Part shown: in pieces, positions 1 to 7,987 of the stretch
Numbering within the stretch: position 1 is the stretch's first letter
Layout of the letters: each line of letters starts with the position of its first letter
Assembly: GCA_031429355.1 (NCBI GenBank)
Contig: JANOZM010000013.1
Coordinates: 496,001-560,000, forward strand
Direction of reading: 5' to 3'
Source of the DNA: JANOZM01 sp031429355
Lineage (GTDB): Bacteria; Pseudomonadota; Gammaproteobacteria; Burkholderiales; Burkholderiaceae_E
DNA length: 64,000 nucleotides
Position numbers and translations under genes: made by a program
Notes under the pieces: model-generated
Databases searched by the model: none
The model's input: the letters and a program-made list of their open reading frames with translations, nothing else
What the model was told of the DNA's origin: nothing

Positions 1-482
1 TCTACCCAAACAACGTAAAAGGTACCCAACACCGCGGCTGGCAAAGCAGCGTATAGAAATCCTTTGAAAATCCACTCGTAACCTGTCCGGTAACTAGGTA
101 CAAAAGCAAACCATCCGGCCATGATTGCCAGAGCACATGCAAACGCTAAAAGTTTACTAACAATTCGCGGCCAATTTTTACCCGCCTTTGCGGTACGCGC
201 ACTGAGTTCGACCGCAGAATTATCTGCGCGCCACGGTTTTACAAAAAACAATTCCCAAGCAAACATTGCAACCGCTGGCAGGATTAATGCTAACGGTGTT
301 GCTATTTGCGCTTTTAATTCAAACTGGTTAATCAGCGACAAAGCACAGAGCAGCCCAGCTAAGCCAAACCACCCCGTCCAAGATGAAACTGCCGATTGCG
401 GCCGGAGCACTTGACTTTTAAAATCCACATTGGCGCGTAGCGGCGATAATTTTAAGGTTTCTGAGCGTCTAGTCTGCGACAT
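1..482 (-). CDS. Membrane protein, 3' part beyond window edge
   Basis: An open frame starts at the ATG at 480-482 and runs leftwards without a stop to the window edge, giving the first 160 residues. The N-terminus is basic and polar (begins MSQTRRSETLK). It is followed by hydrophobic stretches around residues 40-56 and 65-80, and by further ones near 115-130 and 145-160, so several membrane spans are likely. I do not recognise the family. The gene is divergent from the rpsF operon and shares the 483-640 region with it. The strand and frame are well supported by the long open frame and membrane-like composition, but no function can be given. Confidence 0.6.
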   Translation of the reverse strand, partial: MSQTRRSETLKLSPLRANVDFKSQVLRPQSAVSSWTGWFGLAGLLCALSLINQFELKAQIATPLALILPAVAMFAWELFFVKPWRADNSAVELSARTAKAGKNWPRIVSKLLAFACALAIMAGWFAFVPSYRTGYEWIFKGFLYAALPAAVLGTFYVVWV

Positions 483-615
483 GGTGTCAAGGTTTGTCTA
501 ATTAAATTCAAGCGTTTTGCTATTGGACGATGTTTGAGAAACAGGTTTGACCCAGTTTGCCTGAAAAACGGACGCACAACTTGCAGTTTGCCCGTAGTTT
601 GTTCGGTTTGTCGCG

Positions 616-645
616 TTGCGGCCTAGGCCGTGGGCCAGCTATAAT
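616..645 (+). promoter_or_regulatory. Sigma70-type promoter of the rpsF operon
   Basis: A TTGCGG box at 616-621 lies 18 bp before a perfect TATAAT at 640-645, about 80 bp before the rpsF start. Upstream (545-610) the motif GTTTG recurs five times, partly at 9-11 bp spacing. That may be a degenerate tandem repeat or a curved upstream element. Confidence 0.6.
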
Positions 646-726
646 AGGCGGCTTCATTTCCTTGCCGCTTGCCGACGCAGTCAGGCGGTTTTCACTTCAA
701 AGTTAACGAAACCCAAAAGGAGAGTT

Positions 727-1161
727 ATGCGTCATTATGAAATAGTTTTTATGGTTCACCCAGATCAAAGCGAGCAAGTACCCGCAATGATCGAGCGATA
801 CAAGAGCATGGTCGAAAATAATGCTGGATCTGAGCCTGCTGGCACAGAACCCGGAAAAATTCACCGCATGGAAGATTGGGGCCGTCGTCAGTTGGCTTAT
901 CCAATTGAAAAAGTTGCTAAAGCGCACTATGTTTTGTTAAACATCGAATGCAGCCCAGCAACTTTGGCTGAAATTGAAACAGGTTTCCGTTTTAACGATG
1001 CTGTCTTGCGCCATTTAACCGTAAAAATGAAAAAAGCTGAGACTGGTCAATCGCCAATGCTCAAGCAAATTCAGCGTGAAGAATCACGTAAGACAGTTAC
1101 TGAATCGCCTGCAGCACAACAGCCAGCCCGAGTTTACGAGAAACAACCTGCGAGCGAATAA
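727..1161 (+). CDS. rpsF: 30S ribosomal protein S6
   Basis: Ribosomal protein S6 binds the central domain of 16S rRNA together with S18. The protein (144 aa) starts MRHYEIVFMVHPDQ and contains the conserved 'MEDWGRRQLAYPIEK' block typical of S6. Its C-terminal tail after about residue 110 is polar and low in complexity, as in many betaproteobacteria. The start at 727 is chosen because an AAAGGAGAG ribosome binding site lies just upstream; an in-frame start at 616 would overlap the promoter. It is the first gene of rpsF-priB-rpsR-rplI. Confidence 0.97.
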   Translation: MRHYEIVFMVHPDQSEQVPAMIERYKSMVENNAGSEPAGTEPGKIHRMEDWGRRQLAYPIEKVAKAHYVLLNIECSPATLAEIETGFRFNDAVLRHLTVKMKKAETGQSPMLKQIQREESRKTVTESPAAQQPARVYEKQPASE

Positions 1162-1248
1162 TTTCGCAAGCAAGAATCCGTCAACACAGCTAGCTAAAAC
1201 AACTAAGCTTAGGTAAAACAAGTAAACCATTTAATTATTGATGCGCAA

Positions 1249-1557
1249 GTGCACGAGCTCGACTCGTTGCGCTATAGCCCAGCAGGCCTGCCACTGTTAA
1301 ATATGACGCTGCAACATGAGTCGCAGCAAATTGAAGCCGGTGGATTACGTAGTACCGAATTAACTCTTTCTGCAGTTGCGGCCGGTCCGGTGGCAGTGCA
1401 GTTAAACGCAGCAATAAGTGCTCAAGGTTTGGGCGCTTATTTACAGTGCGAAGGGTTTTTAGCGGCAAAGCGTAATAGAAGTAAAGGCCAAGGCAAAGAT
1501 CAAGCGAGCAAAGCGATGCTCTTGCACATCACAGCTTTTAAAATATTGGAGAAGTAA
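1249..1557 (+). CDS. priB: Primosomal replication protein PriB (start uncertain)
   Basis: PriB is a small OB-fold single-stranded DNA binding protein of the replication-restart primosome. It sits between rpsF and rpsR, its conserved position in betaproteobacteria. From the first in-frame GTG (1249) it gives 102 aa containing 'LRYSPAGLPLLNM', the usual PriB strand-loop. The family normally begins about nine residues earlier. In-frame translation from 1222 reads V-NHLIIDAQV, matching the usual first beta strand, but that codon is GTA, and only ATT codons (1234, 1237) lie between. An AGG at 1210-1212 sits well for a start at 1222. The true start is therefore probably non-canonical, or a GTG mutated to GTA. 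Confidence 0.85.
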   Translation: MHELDSLRYSPAGLPLLNMTLQHESQQIEAGGLRSTELTLSAVAAGPVAVQLNAAISAQGLGAYLQCEGFLAAKRNRSKGQGKDQASKAMLLHITAFKILEK

Positions 1558-1560
1558 ATC

Positions 1561-1833
1561 ATGGCATTTACGAAACGCAACACAAAAAATCGCCCAAAGC
1601 GAAATACTCAAAGCGCTTTGTTCAAGCGTAAAAAAGTTTGCCGTTTTTCGGCTGACAAAGTTGATCAAATTGACTTTAAAGACATCGATACGCTTAAAGA
1701 CTTTATTACCGAGACTGGCAAAATTATGCCAGCCCGTGTAACCGGAACGACGGCTCGTTATCAGCGCCAGTTAAGTGTAGCAATCGAGCGCGCGCGCTTC
1801 TTAGCCTTGCTGCATTACACCGACCGCCACTAA
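1561..1833 (+). CDS. rpsR: 30S ribosomal protein S18
   Basis: S18 pairs with S6 on the small-subunit platform. The 90-aa product has the family core 'CRFSADKVDQIDFKDIDTLK', followed by 'RVTGTTARYQRQLSVAIERARFLALLHYTDRH', quoted here only to locate the rRNA-binding C-terminal half (residues 56-90). The basic N-terminal extension is usual in proteobacteria. It begins 4 nt after the priB stop, with a GGAGAAG ribosome binding site inside the end of priB, so it is probably translated in step with priB. Confidence 0.97.
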   Translation: MAFTKRNTKNRPKRNTQSALFKRKKVCRFSADKVDQIDFKDIDTLKDFITETGKIMPARVTGTTARYQRQLSVAIERARFLALLHYTDRH

Positions 1834-1861
1834 ACCGAACCAACGACACTAAGGAAATCAA

Positions 1862-2317
1862 ATGCAAATCATTTTGCTAGAGAAAGTAATCAACCTTGGC
1901 CAGCTGGGTGAAGTGGTCAAAGTTAAAGATGGTTACGCACGTAACTATTTAATCCCACAAGGCAAAGCCAAGCGCGCCACAACGTCTGCTAAAGCAGAGT
2001 TTGAAGCACGCCGCGCCGAGTTAGAAAAAGTTGCCGCCGAGAAATTGGCCGCTGCAGAAGCCACTAAAGTTAAGTTGGCCGATGTACGTTTAAGCTTAAA
2101 AGAAAAAGCCGGTGTTGACGGTCGTTTGTTTGGTTCAGTAACCAATGCAAACATTGCTGACGCGTTAGTAGCCATGGGCTTTAAAGGTATTGAGAAGTCG
2201 ATGGTACGTATGCCTAACGGTCCAGTGAAAACTGTCGGTGAGCATCCAATTCAGTTGGCCTTGCATACCGATGTCTTAGCTGATTTAGCTTTGACGGTTG
2301 TTGGCGAAGCTGCTTAA
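1862..2317 (+). CDS. rplI: 50S ribosomal protein L9
   Basis: L9 bridges ribosomes through a long helix between two rRNA-binding domains. The 151-aa product starts MQIILLEKVINLGQLGEVV and shows the N-domain 'VKDGYARNYLIPQGKA'. A charged connecting helix follows (about residues 41-75), then the C-domain with 'GRLFGSVTNANIADAL'. Length is normal. The ribosome binding site is AAGGAAA at 1851-1857. It is the last gene before a strong terminator. Confidence 0.97.
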   Translation: MQIILLEKVINLGQLGEVVKVKDGYARNYLIPQGKAKRATTSAKAEFEARRAELEKVAAEKLAAAEATKVKLADVRLSLKEKAGVDGRLFGSVTNANIADALVAMGFKGIEKSMVRMPNGPVKTVGEHPIQLALHTDVLADLALTVVGEAA

Positions 2318-2342
2318 TCAACAGTAACTTCGAGCACTAATT

Positions 2343-2370
2343 AAAAGGGCGCTTCGGTGCCCTTTTTTAT
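2343..2370 (+). terminator. Rho-independent terminator of the rpsF operon
   Basis: A GGGC/GCCC stem extended by AAAA/TTTT encloses a cTTCGg tetraloop and is followed by a T-run. It starts 26 bp after the rplI stop. Confidence 0.9.
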
Positions 2371-2500
2371 TTTAGACAAGAGGGGTTTGCTCAATAGTGG
2401 TTTTATCAATTAGGGTTTAATTCGAGAGCTGCCCGCGGATTTAATCGAACTTCTGATTTAACGCCATTCTTATTCTGTTAACCTTGCGGCTTAGGCTTTT

Positions 2501-2538
2501 CAGCTGGTGGATTGTGGCTTTACAGCTGGTGGATTGTG
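2501..2538 (+). repeat. Two 16-bp direct repeats, 22-bp period
   Basis: CAGCTGGTGGATTGTG occurs exactly at 2501-2516 and 2523-2538, in the 270-bp gap between the rplI terminator and dnaB. The rest of the gap is T-rich and contains a related TGAC(C/T)(C/T)TT motif four times (about 2540, 2551, 2576, 2619). No gene in this gap is convincing. Two mini-ORFs (2574-2621 and 2618-2638) overlap through TTGA just before dnaB. Confidence 0.8.
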
Positions 2539-2643
2539 TTGACCCTTTGCTGACCTTTCGCTTACTGCTCGATTTGACTCTTTTCGCGCTAGCTCTTTTT
2601 GCTTTGATTTTTTTGCGTTGACTCTTAGATTGCACTAAATAAC

Positions 2644-4032
2644 ATGGCTGCCGTACCCGAAACCCGTCGTCCCTCAAGCGATCCGCAAATTGAAAAATTG
2701 CGCGTGCCGCCGCATTCGCTTGAAGCCGAACAATCGGTTTTGGGTGGATTGCTATTGGATAACTCGGCTTGGGATCGTATTGCCGATTTAACGGGTGCAG
2801 ACGACTTTTATCGCTTTGATCATCGTTTAATTTATGCTGCGATTGCCAAGCTAGTTGAACGAAGCCGACCTGCCGATGTGGTTACCGTGCATGAGCAACT
2901 GCAAAATGAAGGCAAGGCGGCCGAATGTGGTGGCCTGCAATACCTTAATGCCTTAGCGCAAGAGACGCCCTCGGCGGCTAATATCCGTCGCTATGCGGAA
3001 ATTGTGCGAGACCGAGCAATTTTGCGTCAGCTAATTACCGTTTCGGATGAAATCGCTACCCAATCGCTTAATCCGCAGGGCAAAGAAACGCGCACAATTT
3101 TGGACGAAGCTGAATCCAAAATATTTAACATTTCTGAAGCTGGATCGCGTGGGCAAACCGGCTTTCAAGATATTCAATCCCTGCTTGGGCAGGTGTTAAC
3201 CCGAGTTGACGAGCTTTATCATCGTGATAACACCTCCGATGTAACGGGTGTGCCTACAGGCTTTGTCGATTTAGATCGGATGACTTCGGGCCTGCAAAGC
3301 GGCGATTTAGTGATTGTTGCTGGGCGTCCGTCGATGGGCAAAACAGCGTTCTCCTTAAACATGGCTGAAAACGTTGCCATCGATCAAGGCTTGCCGGTTG
3401 CCGTTTTCAGTATGGAGATGGGCGGCACGCAACTGGCGATGCGTATGTTGTGCTCAGTGGGTCGTATCGATCAACAGCGTGTTAGAACGGGCCGATTAAT
3501 CGAAGAGGATTGGACGCGCCTTACAGCTGCTATGCAAAAAATGCAAGAAGCACAAATTTTTATCGACGAAACGCCCGCATTAAATTCGCTAGAAGTTAGG
3601 GCGCGGACTCGTCGCTTGGCTCGGCAATATGGCAAATTAGGGCTTGTAGTTATCGACTACTTGCAACTAATGAGCTCGGCATCGTCGGGTGAAAATAGAG
3701 CCACAGAAATTTCAGAAATTTCCCGCTCGCTTAAAGGTCTAGCCAAAGAATTGGGTTGTCCAGTTGTAGCGCTTTCGCAGCTTAATCGAAGCCTCGAGCA
3801 ACGTCCTAACAAACGGCCTGTTATGAGCGATTTGCGCGAATCGGGTGCTATTGAGCAAGACGCCGACGTTATTTTGTTTATTTATCGCGATGAGGTTTAT
3901 AATCCCGATTCGCAAGACAAAGGAACAGCGGAAATTATTATCGGTAAACAGCGTAACGGACCGATTGGAACGGTGCGCTTAACCTTTGTTGGGCCGCTTA
4001 CAAAGTTCGAAAACTACACTAGCGCTGGCTAG
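2644..4032 (+). CDS. dnaB: Replicative DNA helicase DnaB
   Basis: Hexameric 5'-3' helicase that opens the replication fork and recruits primase. The 462-aa product has the N-terminal DnaB domain (residues 20-125, including 'PPHSLEAEQSVLGGLLLDN'), a linker, and a RecA-like ATPase domain. The Walker A motif GRPSMGKT is at 227-234 and the Walker B region is 'LGLVVIDYLQLM'. No intein is present. The ATG at 2644 has no strong ribosome binding site in the T-rich upstream region. The gene is commonly linked to rplI in this lineage. Confidence 0.98.
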   Translation: MAAVPETRRPSSDPQIEKLRVPPHSLEAEQSVLGGLLLDNSAWDRIADLTGADDFYRFDHRLIYAAIAKLVERSRPADVVTVHEQLQNEGKAAECGGLQYLNALAQETPSAANIRRYAEIVRDRAILRQLITVSDEIATQSLNPQGKETRTILDEAESKIFNISEAGSRGQTGFQDIQSLLGQVLTRVDELYHRDNTSDVTGVPTGFVDLDRMTSGLQSGDLVIVAGRPSMGKTAFSLNMAENVAIDQGLPVAVFSMEMGGTQLAMRMLCSVGRIDQQRVRTGRLIEEDWTRLTAAMQKMQEAQIFIDETPALNSLEVRARTRRLARQYGKLGLVVIDYLQLMSSASSGENRATEISEISRSLKGLAKELGCPVVALSQLNRSLEQRPNKRPVMSDLRESGAIEQDADVILFIYRDEVYNPDSQDKGTAEIIIGKQRNGPIGTVRLTFVGPLTKFENYTSAG

Positions 4033-4055
4033 TTACTACTGTTGATCGACACTAA

Positions 4056-4922
4056 TTAAAAGTGAAACGCGTAGCCTGCATTTAAAGAGTTAACCCGAAC
4101 TTTTTGCCCTGGGAAATTGTTGCCTCCCGCATTGCTTGATGGGCCGCCTCCTATCGCAACTATTAGGGCTGGGTCAACTGCACCGGTTCGCATGTCTTGC
4201 AAACGAGCCGAAACCGTAACACTGTGCCGTGGATTAATTCGATACCACCCCGAGACGTCGAGCATTGGTCGCCAAAGGCTTTTAGGACTGAGCTTGGCAG
4301 ATTGATAAACACCTGGGTAATCAATGCCAAGGCGGGGCGCGATGCTGCGCTCTAACTCTATCTTTGCGCGAATTCCAAAACCACGTTCAAACTCGTTGTG
4401 AACGACTAGGCCGATTGCAAAAACACCTTCTTGGTATTTTTCAGCAAATGATGCAATTGCCGCGTTGCCGTCTGCACTTCGGGATTGGCTACGAAAACCA
4501 AAACGTGGAGCAATGGCAAAGCCCCAATCGTCCACTTCGGCAACGGGCCAATGTAGGGTCGTCGCTATGTGAACTAACCGAACCTCGCCAGTAGTGGCTA
4601 CAGGAAACGCATTCGCTGTGAGGCCAAAGTAATCAACCGATCCTGTTTTGTAATCGAATTCGGCAATCCAACCTTTAGTTTTCCAATTGCGTTGGGCACC
4701 AAAAAACACGCGTGTTCCATTGAGTAAACCACTTTCGCGGTTTAAAAACTGTGAAAAAGTCCGCTCGCTGGCTTTGTAAGAACTTGTACCCATTTCAATA
4801 CCGCCAATTAACTGCGCAGTCGCTTGCTGGGGATTAAAAAGTGCAATCGCGCAAATTGCTAAAGCAGCGCAAAAAATAACAGTCCTTTTTGTAACAGTCG
4901 TAGATTGTGGCAGCTCGTGCAT
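4056..4922 (-). CDS. Secreted/outer-membrane beta-barrel-like protein
   Basis: From the ATG at 4922 the 288-aa product starts with a clear signal peptide: basic TKR, a hydrophobic stretch IFCAALAICAIALF, then cleavage near ATA-Q. The mature part alternates polar and aromatic residues and ends in -YAFHF, as expected of a beta-barrel outer-membrane protein. The family is not recognised. In-frame starts further upstream (ATG 5003, TTG 5039) would place an odd 27-39 residue leader before the signal peptide, and none has a good ribosome binding site, so the start is moderately uncertain. It is convergent with dnaB and downstream of phoH. Confidence 0.75.
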   Translation of the reverse strand: MHELPQSTTVTKRTVIFCAALAICAIALFNPQQATAQLIGGIEMGTSSYKASERTFSQFLNRESGLLNGTRVFFGAQRNWKTKGWIAEFDYKTGSVDYFGLTANAFPVATTGEVRLVHIATTLHWPVAEVDDWGFAIAPRFGFRSQSRSADGNAAIASFAEKYQEGVFAIGLVVHNEFERGFGIRAKIELERSIAPRLGIDYPGVYQSAKLSPKSLWRPMLDVSGWYRINPRHSVTVSARLQDMRTGAVDPALIVAIGGGPSSNAGGNNFPGQKVRVNSLNAGYAFHF

Positions 4923-5079
4923 AACCGATTCAAACGGCGACGCACGCGTCGGCGTAGGATTTGTCGATAATTGGTTACAAATTTGGCTAAAAAACGGGAT
5001 CATTTCGTGATTGTGCCAGTCATTTTGTTTTGATGCCAATGAGGGTGTTTACAGTTCTAATTAATTGTCGAACGAAGCG

Positions 5080-6768
5080 CTACAGCGCTTCACTTGCAAA
5101 ATCAGCTAAACGCGAGCGTTCCCCGCGTTGCAACACAATGTGACCCGAATGTGCCCAACCTTTAAAGCGATCCACTACGAACGTTAAGCCGGACGAACTT
5201 TCGGTTAGGTAAGGTGTATCGATTTGTGCAACGTTACCAAGACAAACCACTTTGGTGCCTGGGCCAGCGCGGGTAATTAACGTTTTCATTTGCTTAGGCG
5301 TTAAGTTCTGCGCTTCGTCAATAATTAAAAATTTACTTATAAAAGTTCGGCCCCGCATAAAGGACATTGCCTTCACTTTAATACGCGACTTAATCATGTC
5401 TTGCGCCGCAGCGCGGCCCCACTCGCCGCCAGCTACACCGCCAGCGACGCCACCATTGCCATCTTGACCGTTCATTAAAACTTCTAAGTTGTCTTCTAAT
5501 GCACCCATCCACGGTTGCATTTTTTCTTCTTCGGTGCCGGGTAAATAGCCAATGTCCTCGCCAACCGGAACGGTGGCTCGGGTTACGATAATTTCGCTGT
5601 AGCGACGGGTGTCAATGGTCTGCACAAGGGCTGCGGCTAAGGCTAATAATGTCTTACCGGTACCGGCTTGACCTAACAAAGTTACAAAGTCAATTTCGGG
5701 ATTCATCAACACGTTTAATGCAAAATTTTGCTCGCGGTTGCGTGCTGTAATTCCCCACACCGCGTTTTTGGTATGAGTGAAATCGCGTAAGGTTTGCAGC
5801 ACTGCAAATTTGTCGGTGACTTCACGTACCTGTGCTGCTAGTGGAATCGCGTTCTCGAGATAAACAAACTGATTAACAATTAAACTACCGACCAGAGGCC
5901 CAGTAAAACGATAAAAAACAGAACCGCCTTGTTGCCAAGACTCAATGTTTTTACCGTGCTTGTCCCAAAAATTTTCGGGTAAGGCTTGGATACCGGAATA
6001 CAAAACATCGCCGTCTTCAATAACTTGATCATTAAAATAATCTTCAGCCGGTAGTCCTAAAGCACGCGCCTTGATGCGCATGTTGATGTCTTTAGTGACC
6101 AACACCACGGCATGATTGGGGCGCAACCGTTGCTGCGCAATAACGACCGCTAAAATTTGATTGTCGGCTTTGCCCATCGGTAAATCGATTGTGATATCGG
6201 GATCAATCGGCGCTGTTTGAAAAAACAATTTTCCCGTGGCGTCTTTGTGGCCCATTGTATTGAGCGGCAGCCCTTGCTCAATTTCGGATTTACCTTGGCT
6301 TGCTAAGGCATCCAAAGACCTTGAAACATGACGCGCGTTACGGGCAACCTCGGACATGCCTTTTTTGTTATTGTCCAACTCTTCTAATGTCACCATTGGT
6401 AACAAAATATCGTGTTCTTGAAAGCGAAACAACGAGCTTGGATCGTGCATCAAAACATTGGTGTCAAGCACAAATAGTTTTCGCGGCTCATCGCTAACCG
6501 TTGTACTGCGTCTTGGCTTCGGTACGGGTGAGACAGCGCGTTGCACGACCGTGTTGAGATTAGTGCCAGATGTAGTGGGTCTTTCTTGCCGAGGCGCGGC
6601 CTTTGCCGTTATCGACCGATGCTCATTTAAAGTGCTGTCGTTGGAATGCGCTGTTTTTGGGGTGCCGCCGCTTCGTTCCGGTGTTAATCGCGCGGTTTCG
6701 CGGGCGGGAGTTACCCCTTGCTCGCCAAGAAGTGCTGCCGGTTGAGTAGGGGCTTTTGGCAATGGCAT
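5080..6768 (-). CDS. phoH: PhoH-family ATPase with N-terminal PIN domain
   Basis: PIN-PhoH (PhoH2/YlaK-type) proteins combine a PIN RNase domain with a PhoH helicase-like ATPase. In this 562-aa product, residues 1-95 are Pro/Thr/Ser-rich and probably disordered. The PIN domain follows (about 97-250) with 'FVLDTNVLMHD' and 'VTKDINMRIKA'. The PhoH domain has Walker A GQAGTGKT (366-373) and Walker B LIIDEAQN (481-488). Residues 438-451 form a Gly-rich insert carrying GGVA twice, encoded by a 12-bp tandem repeat. The start at 6768 lies 2 nt after the bcp stop, making a bcp-phoH operon; a longer frame would overlap bcp. Confidence 0.93.
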   Translation of the reverse strand: MPLPKAPTQPAALLGEQGVTPARETARLTPERSGGTPKTAHSNDSTLNEHRSITAKAAPRQERPTTSGTNLNTVVQRAVSPVPKPRRSTTVSDEPRKLFVLDTNVLMHDPSSLFRFQEHDILLPMVTLEELDNNKKGMSEVARNARHVSRSLDALASQGKSEIEQGLPLNTMGHKDATGKLFFQTAPIDPDITIDLPMGKADNQILAVVIAQQRLRPNHAVVLVTKDINMRIKARALGLPAEDYFNDQVIEDGDVLYSGIQALPENFWDKHGKNIESWQQGGSVFYRFTGPLVGSLIVNQFVYLENAIPLAAQVREVTDKFAVLQTLRDFTHTKNAVWGITARNREQNFALNVLMNPEIDFVTLLGQAGTGKTLLALAAALVQTIDTRRYSEIIVTRATVPVGEDIGYLPGTEEEKMQPWMGALEDNLEVLMNGQDGNGGVAGGVAGGEWGRAAAQDMIKSRIKVKAMSFMRGRTFISKFLIIDEAQNLTPKQMKTLITRAGPGTKVVCLGNVAQIDTPYLTESSSGLTFVVDRFKGWAHSGHIVLQRGERSRLADFASEAL

Positions 6769-6770
6769 GG

Positions 6771-7286
6771 TTAGGCTTTCTGGGCAACAGCAGTTGCCGC
6801 TTCTAAAACGGTCTGAACATGGTTGGCAACTTTTACGCCGCGCCATTCTTGTTGAACGACTCCGTGAGCATCAATTAAAAATGTTGAACGCTCGATTCCA
6901 CGTACTTGTTTGCCGTACATGTTTTTCATTTTCATGACGTCAAACATTGTGCATAACTGCTCGTTAGGATCGGAAATTAATTCAAATGGTAGTTCTATTT
7001 TTAATTTGAAACTTTGGTGTGACTTAAGACTGTCGCGCGAGACGCCAATAATATTGGTATTTACTGCCGCAAAGCTGGAGTACGCGTCACGAAATTCTGC
7101 GGCTTCTTGGGTGCAACCTGGTGTGTTGTCCTTTGGGTAAAAATACAAAACCAAAGTTTTTCCAGCGACGGCGCTTAATGAAAATTCACCCGCAGTGCTA
7201 GCGGCAATAAAATTGGGTACTGACTTACCAATGAGACTAATTGAGATGAAACTTGTTAAAGCGAAGTTTGGTAAAGCGTTGTCCAT
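6771..7286 (-). CDS. bcp: Thioredoxin-dependent peroxiredoxin (Bcp/PrxQ type)
   Basis: Reduces hydrogen and organic peroxides using thioredoxin. The 171-aa product has the thioredoxin fold signature 'LVLYFYPKDNTPGCTQEAAEF' with the peroxidatic Cys in TPGCT. The position five residues later, which is Cys in classical two-Cys Bcp, is Ala here. A Cys in 'NEQLCTMF' is the only other obvious candidate resolving residue. The ATG at 7286 is preferred to a TTG at 7295. The gene is directly followed by phoH. Confidence 0.92.
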   Translation of the reverse strand: MDNALPNFALTSFISISLIGKSVPNFIAASTAGEFSLSAVAGKTLVLYFYPKDNTPGCTQEAAEFRDAYSSFAAVNTNIIGVSRDSLKSHQSFKLKIELPFELISDPNEQLCTMFDVMKMKNMYGKQVRGIERSTFLIDAHGVVQQEWRGVKVANHVQTVLEAATAVAQKA

Positions 7287-7316
7287 CCGAGGCAATCTTT
7301 CGTATTTGTTTAAATT

Positions 7317-7685
7317 TTATTGCAGTAATAAAGCAATACATCGTCGGTCTTCGGCCACCAAAATATTAAAAGTTCGGCAGGCTGCTGCAGTGGTCATTGA
7401 CTCTACGCCAATATTTTGTTGGCTGAGCTTGGCAATTAAACGGGGATGCGCGAAACGTTGCTTGATGCCAGTACCGAGCAGCACTAGCTCTGGCTTTAAC
7501 AGCAACAGTTGGTCAAAGTGTTCGGTTGTTAATTCGTCGAAGCCTAATGCGCCGAGATCTTGTATTGCGCCTTCGAAGGGGACAATAATGCCTTGGGTAA
7601 ACTGCGTCTGATTGACTGTAATGCTGGTCTGGTCCTGAGCCACGATGGCGTTCTTACCCAAATTTTGGTCTAAATGAAGCTTCAA
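7317..7685 (-). CDS. Mth938-like domain protein (DUF498 family)
   Basis: The 122-aa product matches the Mth938/Xcc1710/NDUFAF3 fold family. It has 'GIIVPFEGAIQDL' near the start, then 'LLLKPELVLLGTGIKQRF', and a C-terminal 'TTAAACRTFNILVAEDRR', the usual TxxACRTYNxLxxEgR block. In eukaryotes the relatives are complex I assembly factors; the bacterial role is not established. It is upstream of bcp in a probable minus-strand operon. About 290 bp without a convincing gene separate it from hom. That gap includes a small AGCACC/GGTGCT hairpin at 7712-7726. Confidence 0.9.
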   Translation of the reverse strand: MKLHLDQNLGKNAIVAQDQTSITVNQTQFTQGIIVPFEGAIQDLGALGFDELTTEHFDQLLLLKPELVLLGTGIKQRFAHPRLIAKLSQQNIGVESMTTAAACRTFNILVAEDRRCIALLLQ

Positions 7686-7959
7686 AACATTTCGCCTGTA
7701 AATTTGGATTCAGCACCCTTGGTGCTGGGTCCATTGGTTGTTGTCGTTTGGTTCCAAACTATGAGTTCTTCTGCTGTGCCGCCGATTTTACTGTTTTGCA
7801 AAGTTATACTAGCAACTAACGCGAATTGTGAATCAAACTGTGAAGCACAATATAGCACTCTTAAGCGATTGTTAGCCAATCGAACTTGCCTCTAAAAATT
7901 CGATTGCAATTTGGCTTAAATTTTGCTTTTAGGTTCCTTTATTTATGTATTTTTACCCG

Positions 7960-7987
7960 ATGAGTTGTCAATAATGAGTAGCAAAGT
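7960..7987 (+). repeat. 14-bp echo of the hom start; mini-ORF MSCQ-stop
   Basis: ATGAGTTGTCAATA (7960-7973) is followed immediately by ATGAGTAGCAAAGT, the start of hom. The first copy encodes MSCQ and stops at TAA 7972-7974, overlapping the hom ATG as TAATG. The 14-bp period shifts the frame so that copy one always stops on the start of copy two. Confidence 0.6.

Noticed and set aside
2441..2677. Minus-strand 78-codon frame rich in Lys, Arg and Ser
   Set aside because: It overlaps the dnaB start, has no ribosome binding site and its composition follows from the T-rich repeats of the dnaB leader.
7674..7895. Opposed small frames on both strands between the Mth938-like gene and hom
   Set aside because: Neither has a ribosome binding site or recognisable residues, and they cover each other; more likely promoter DNA of the two divergent operons.
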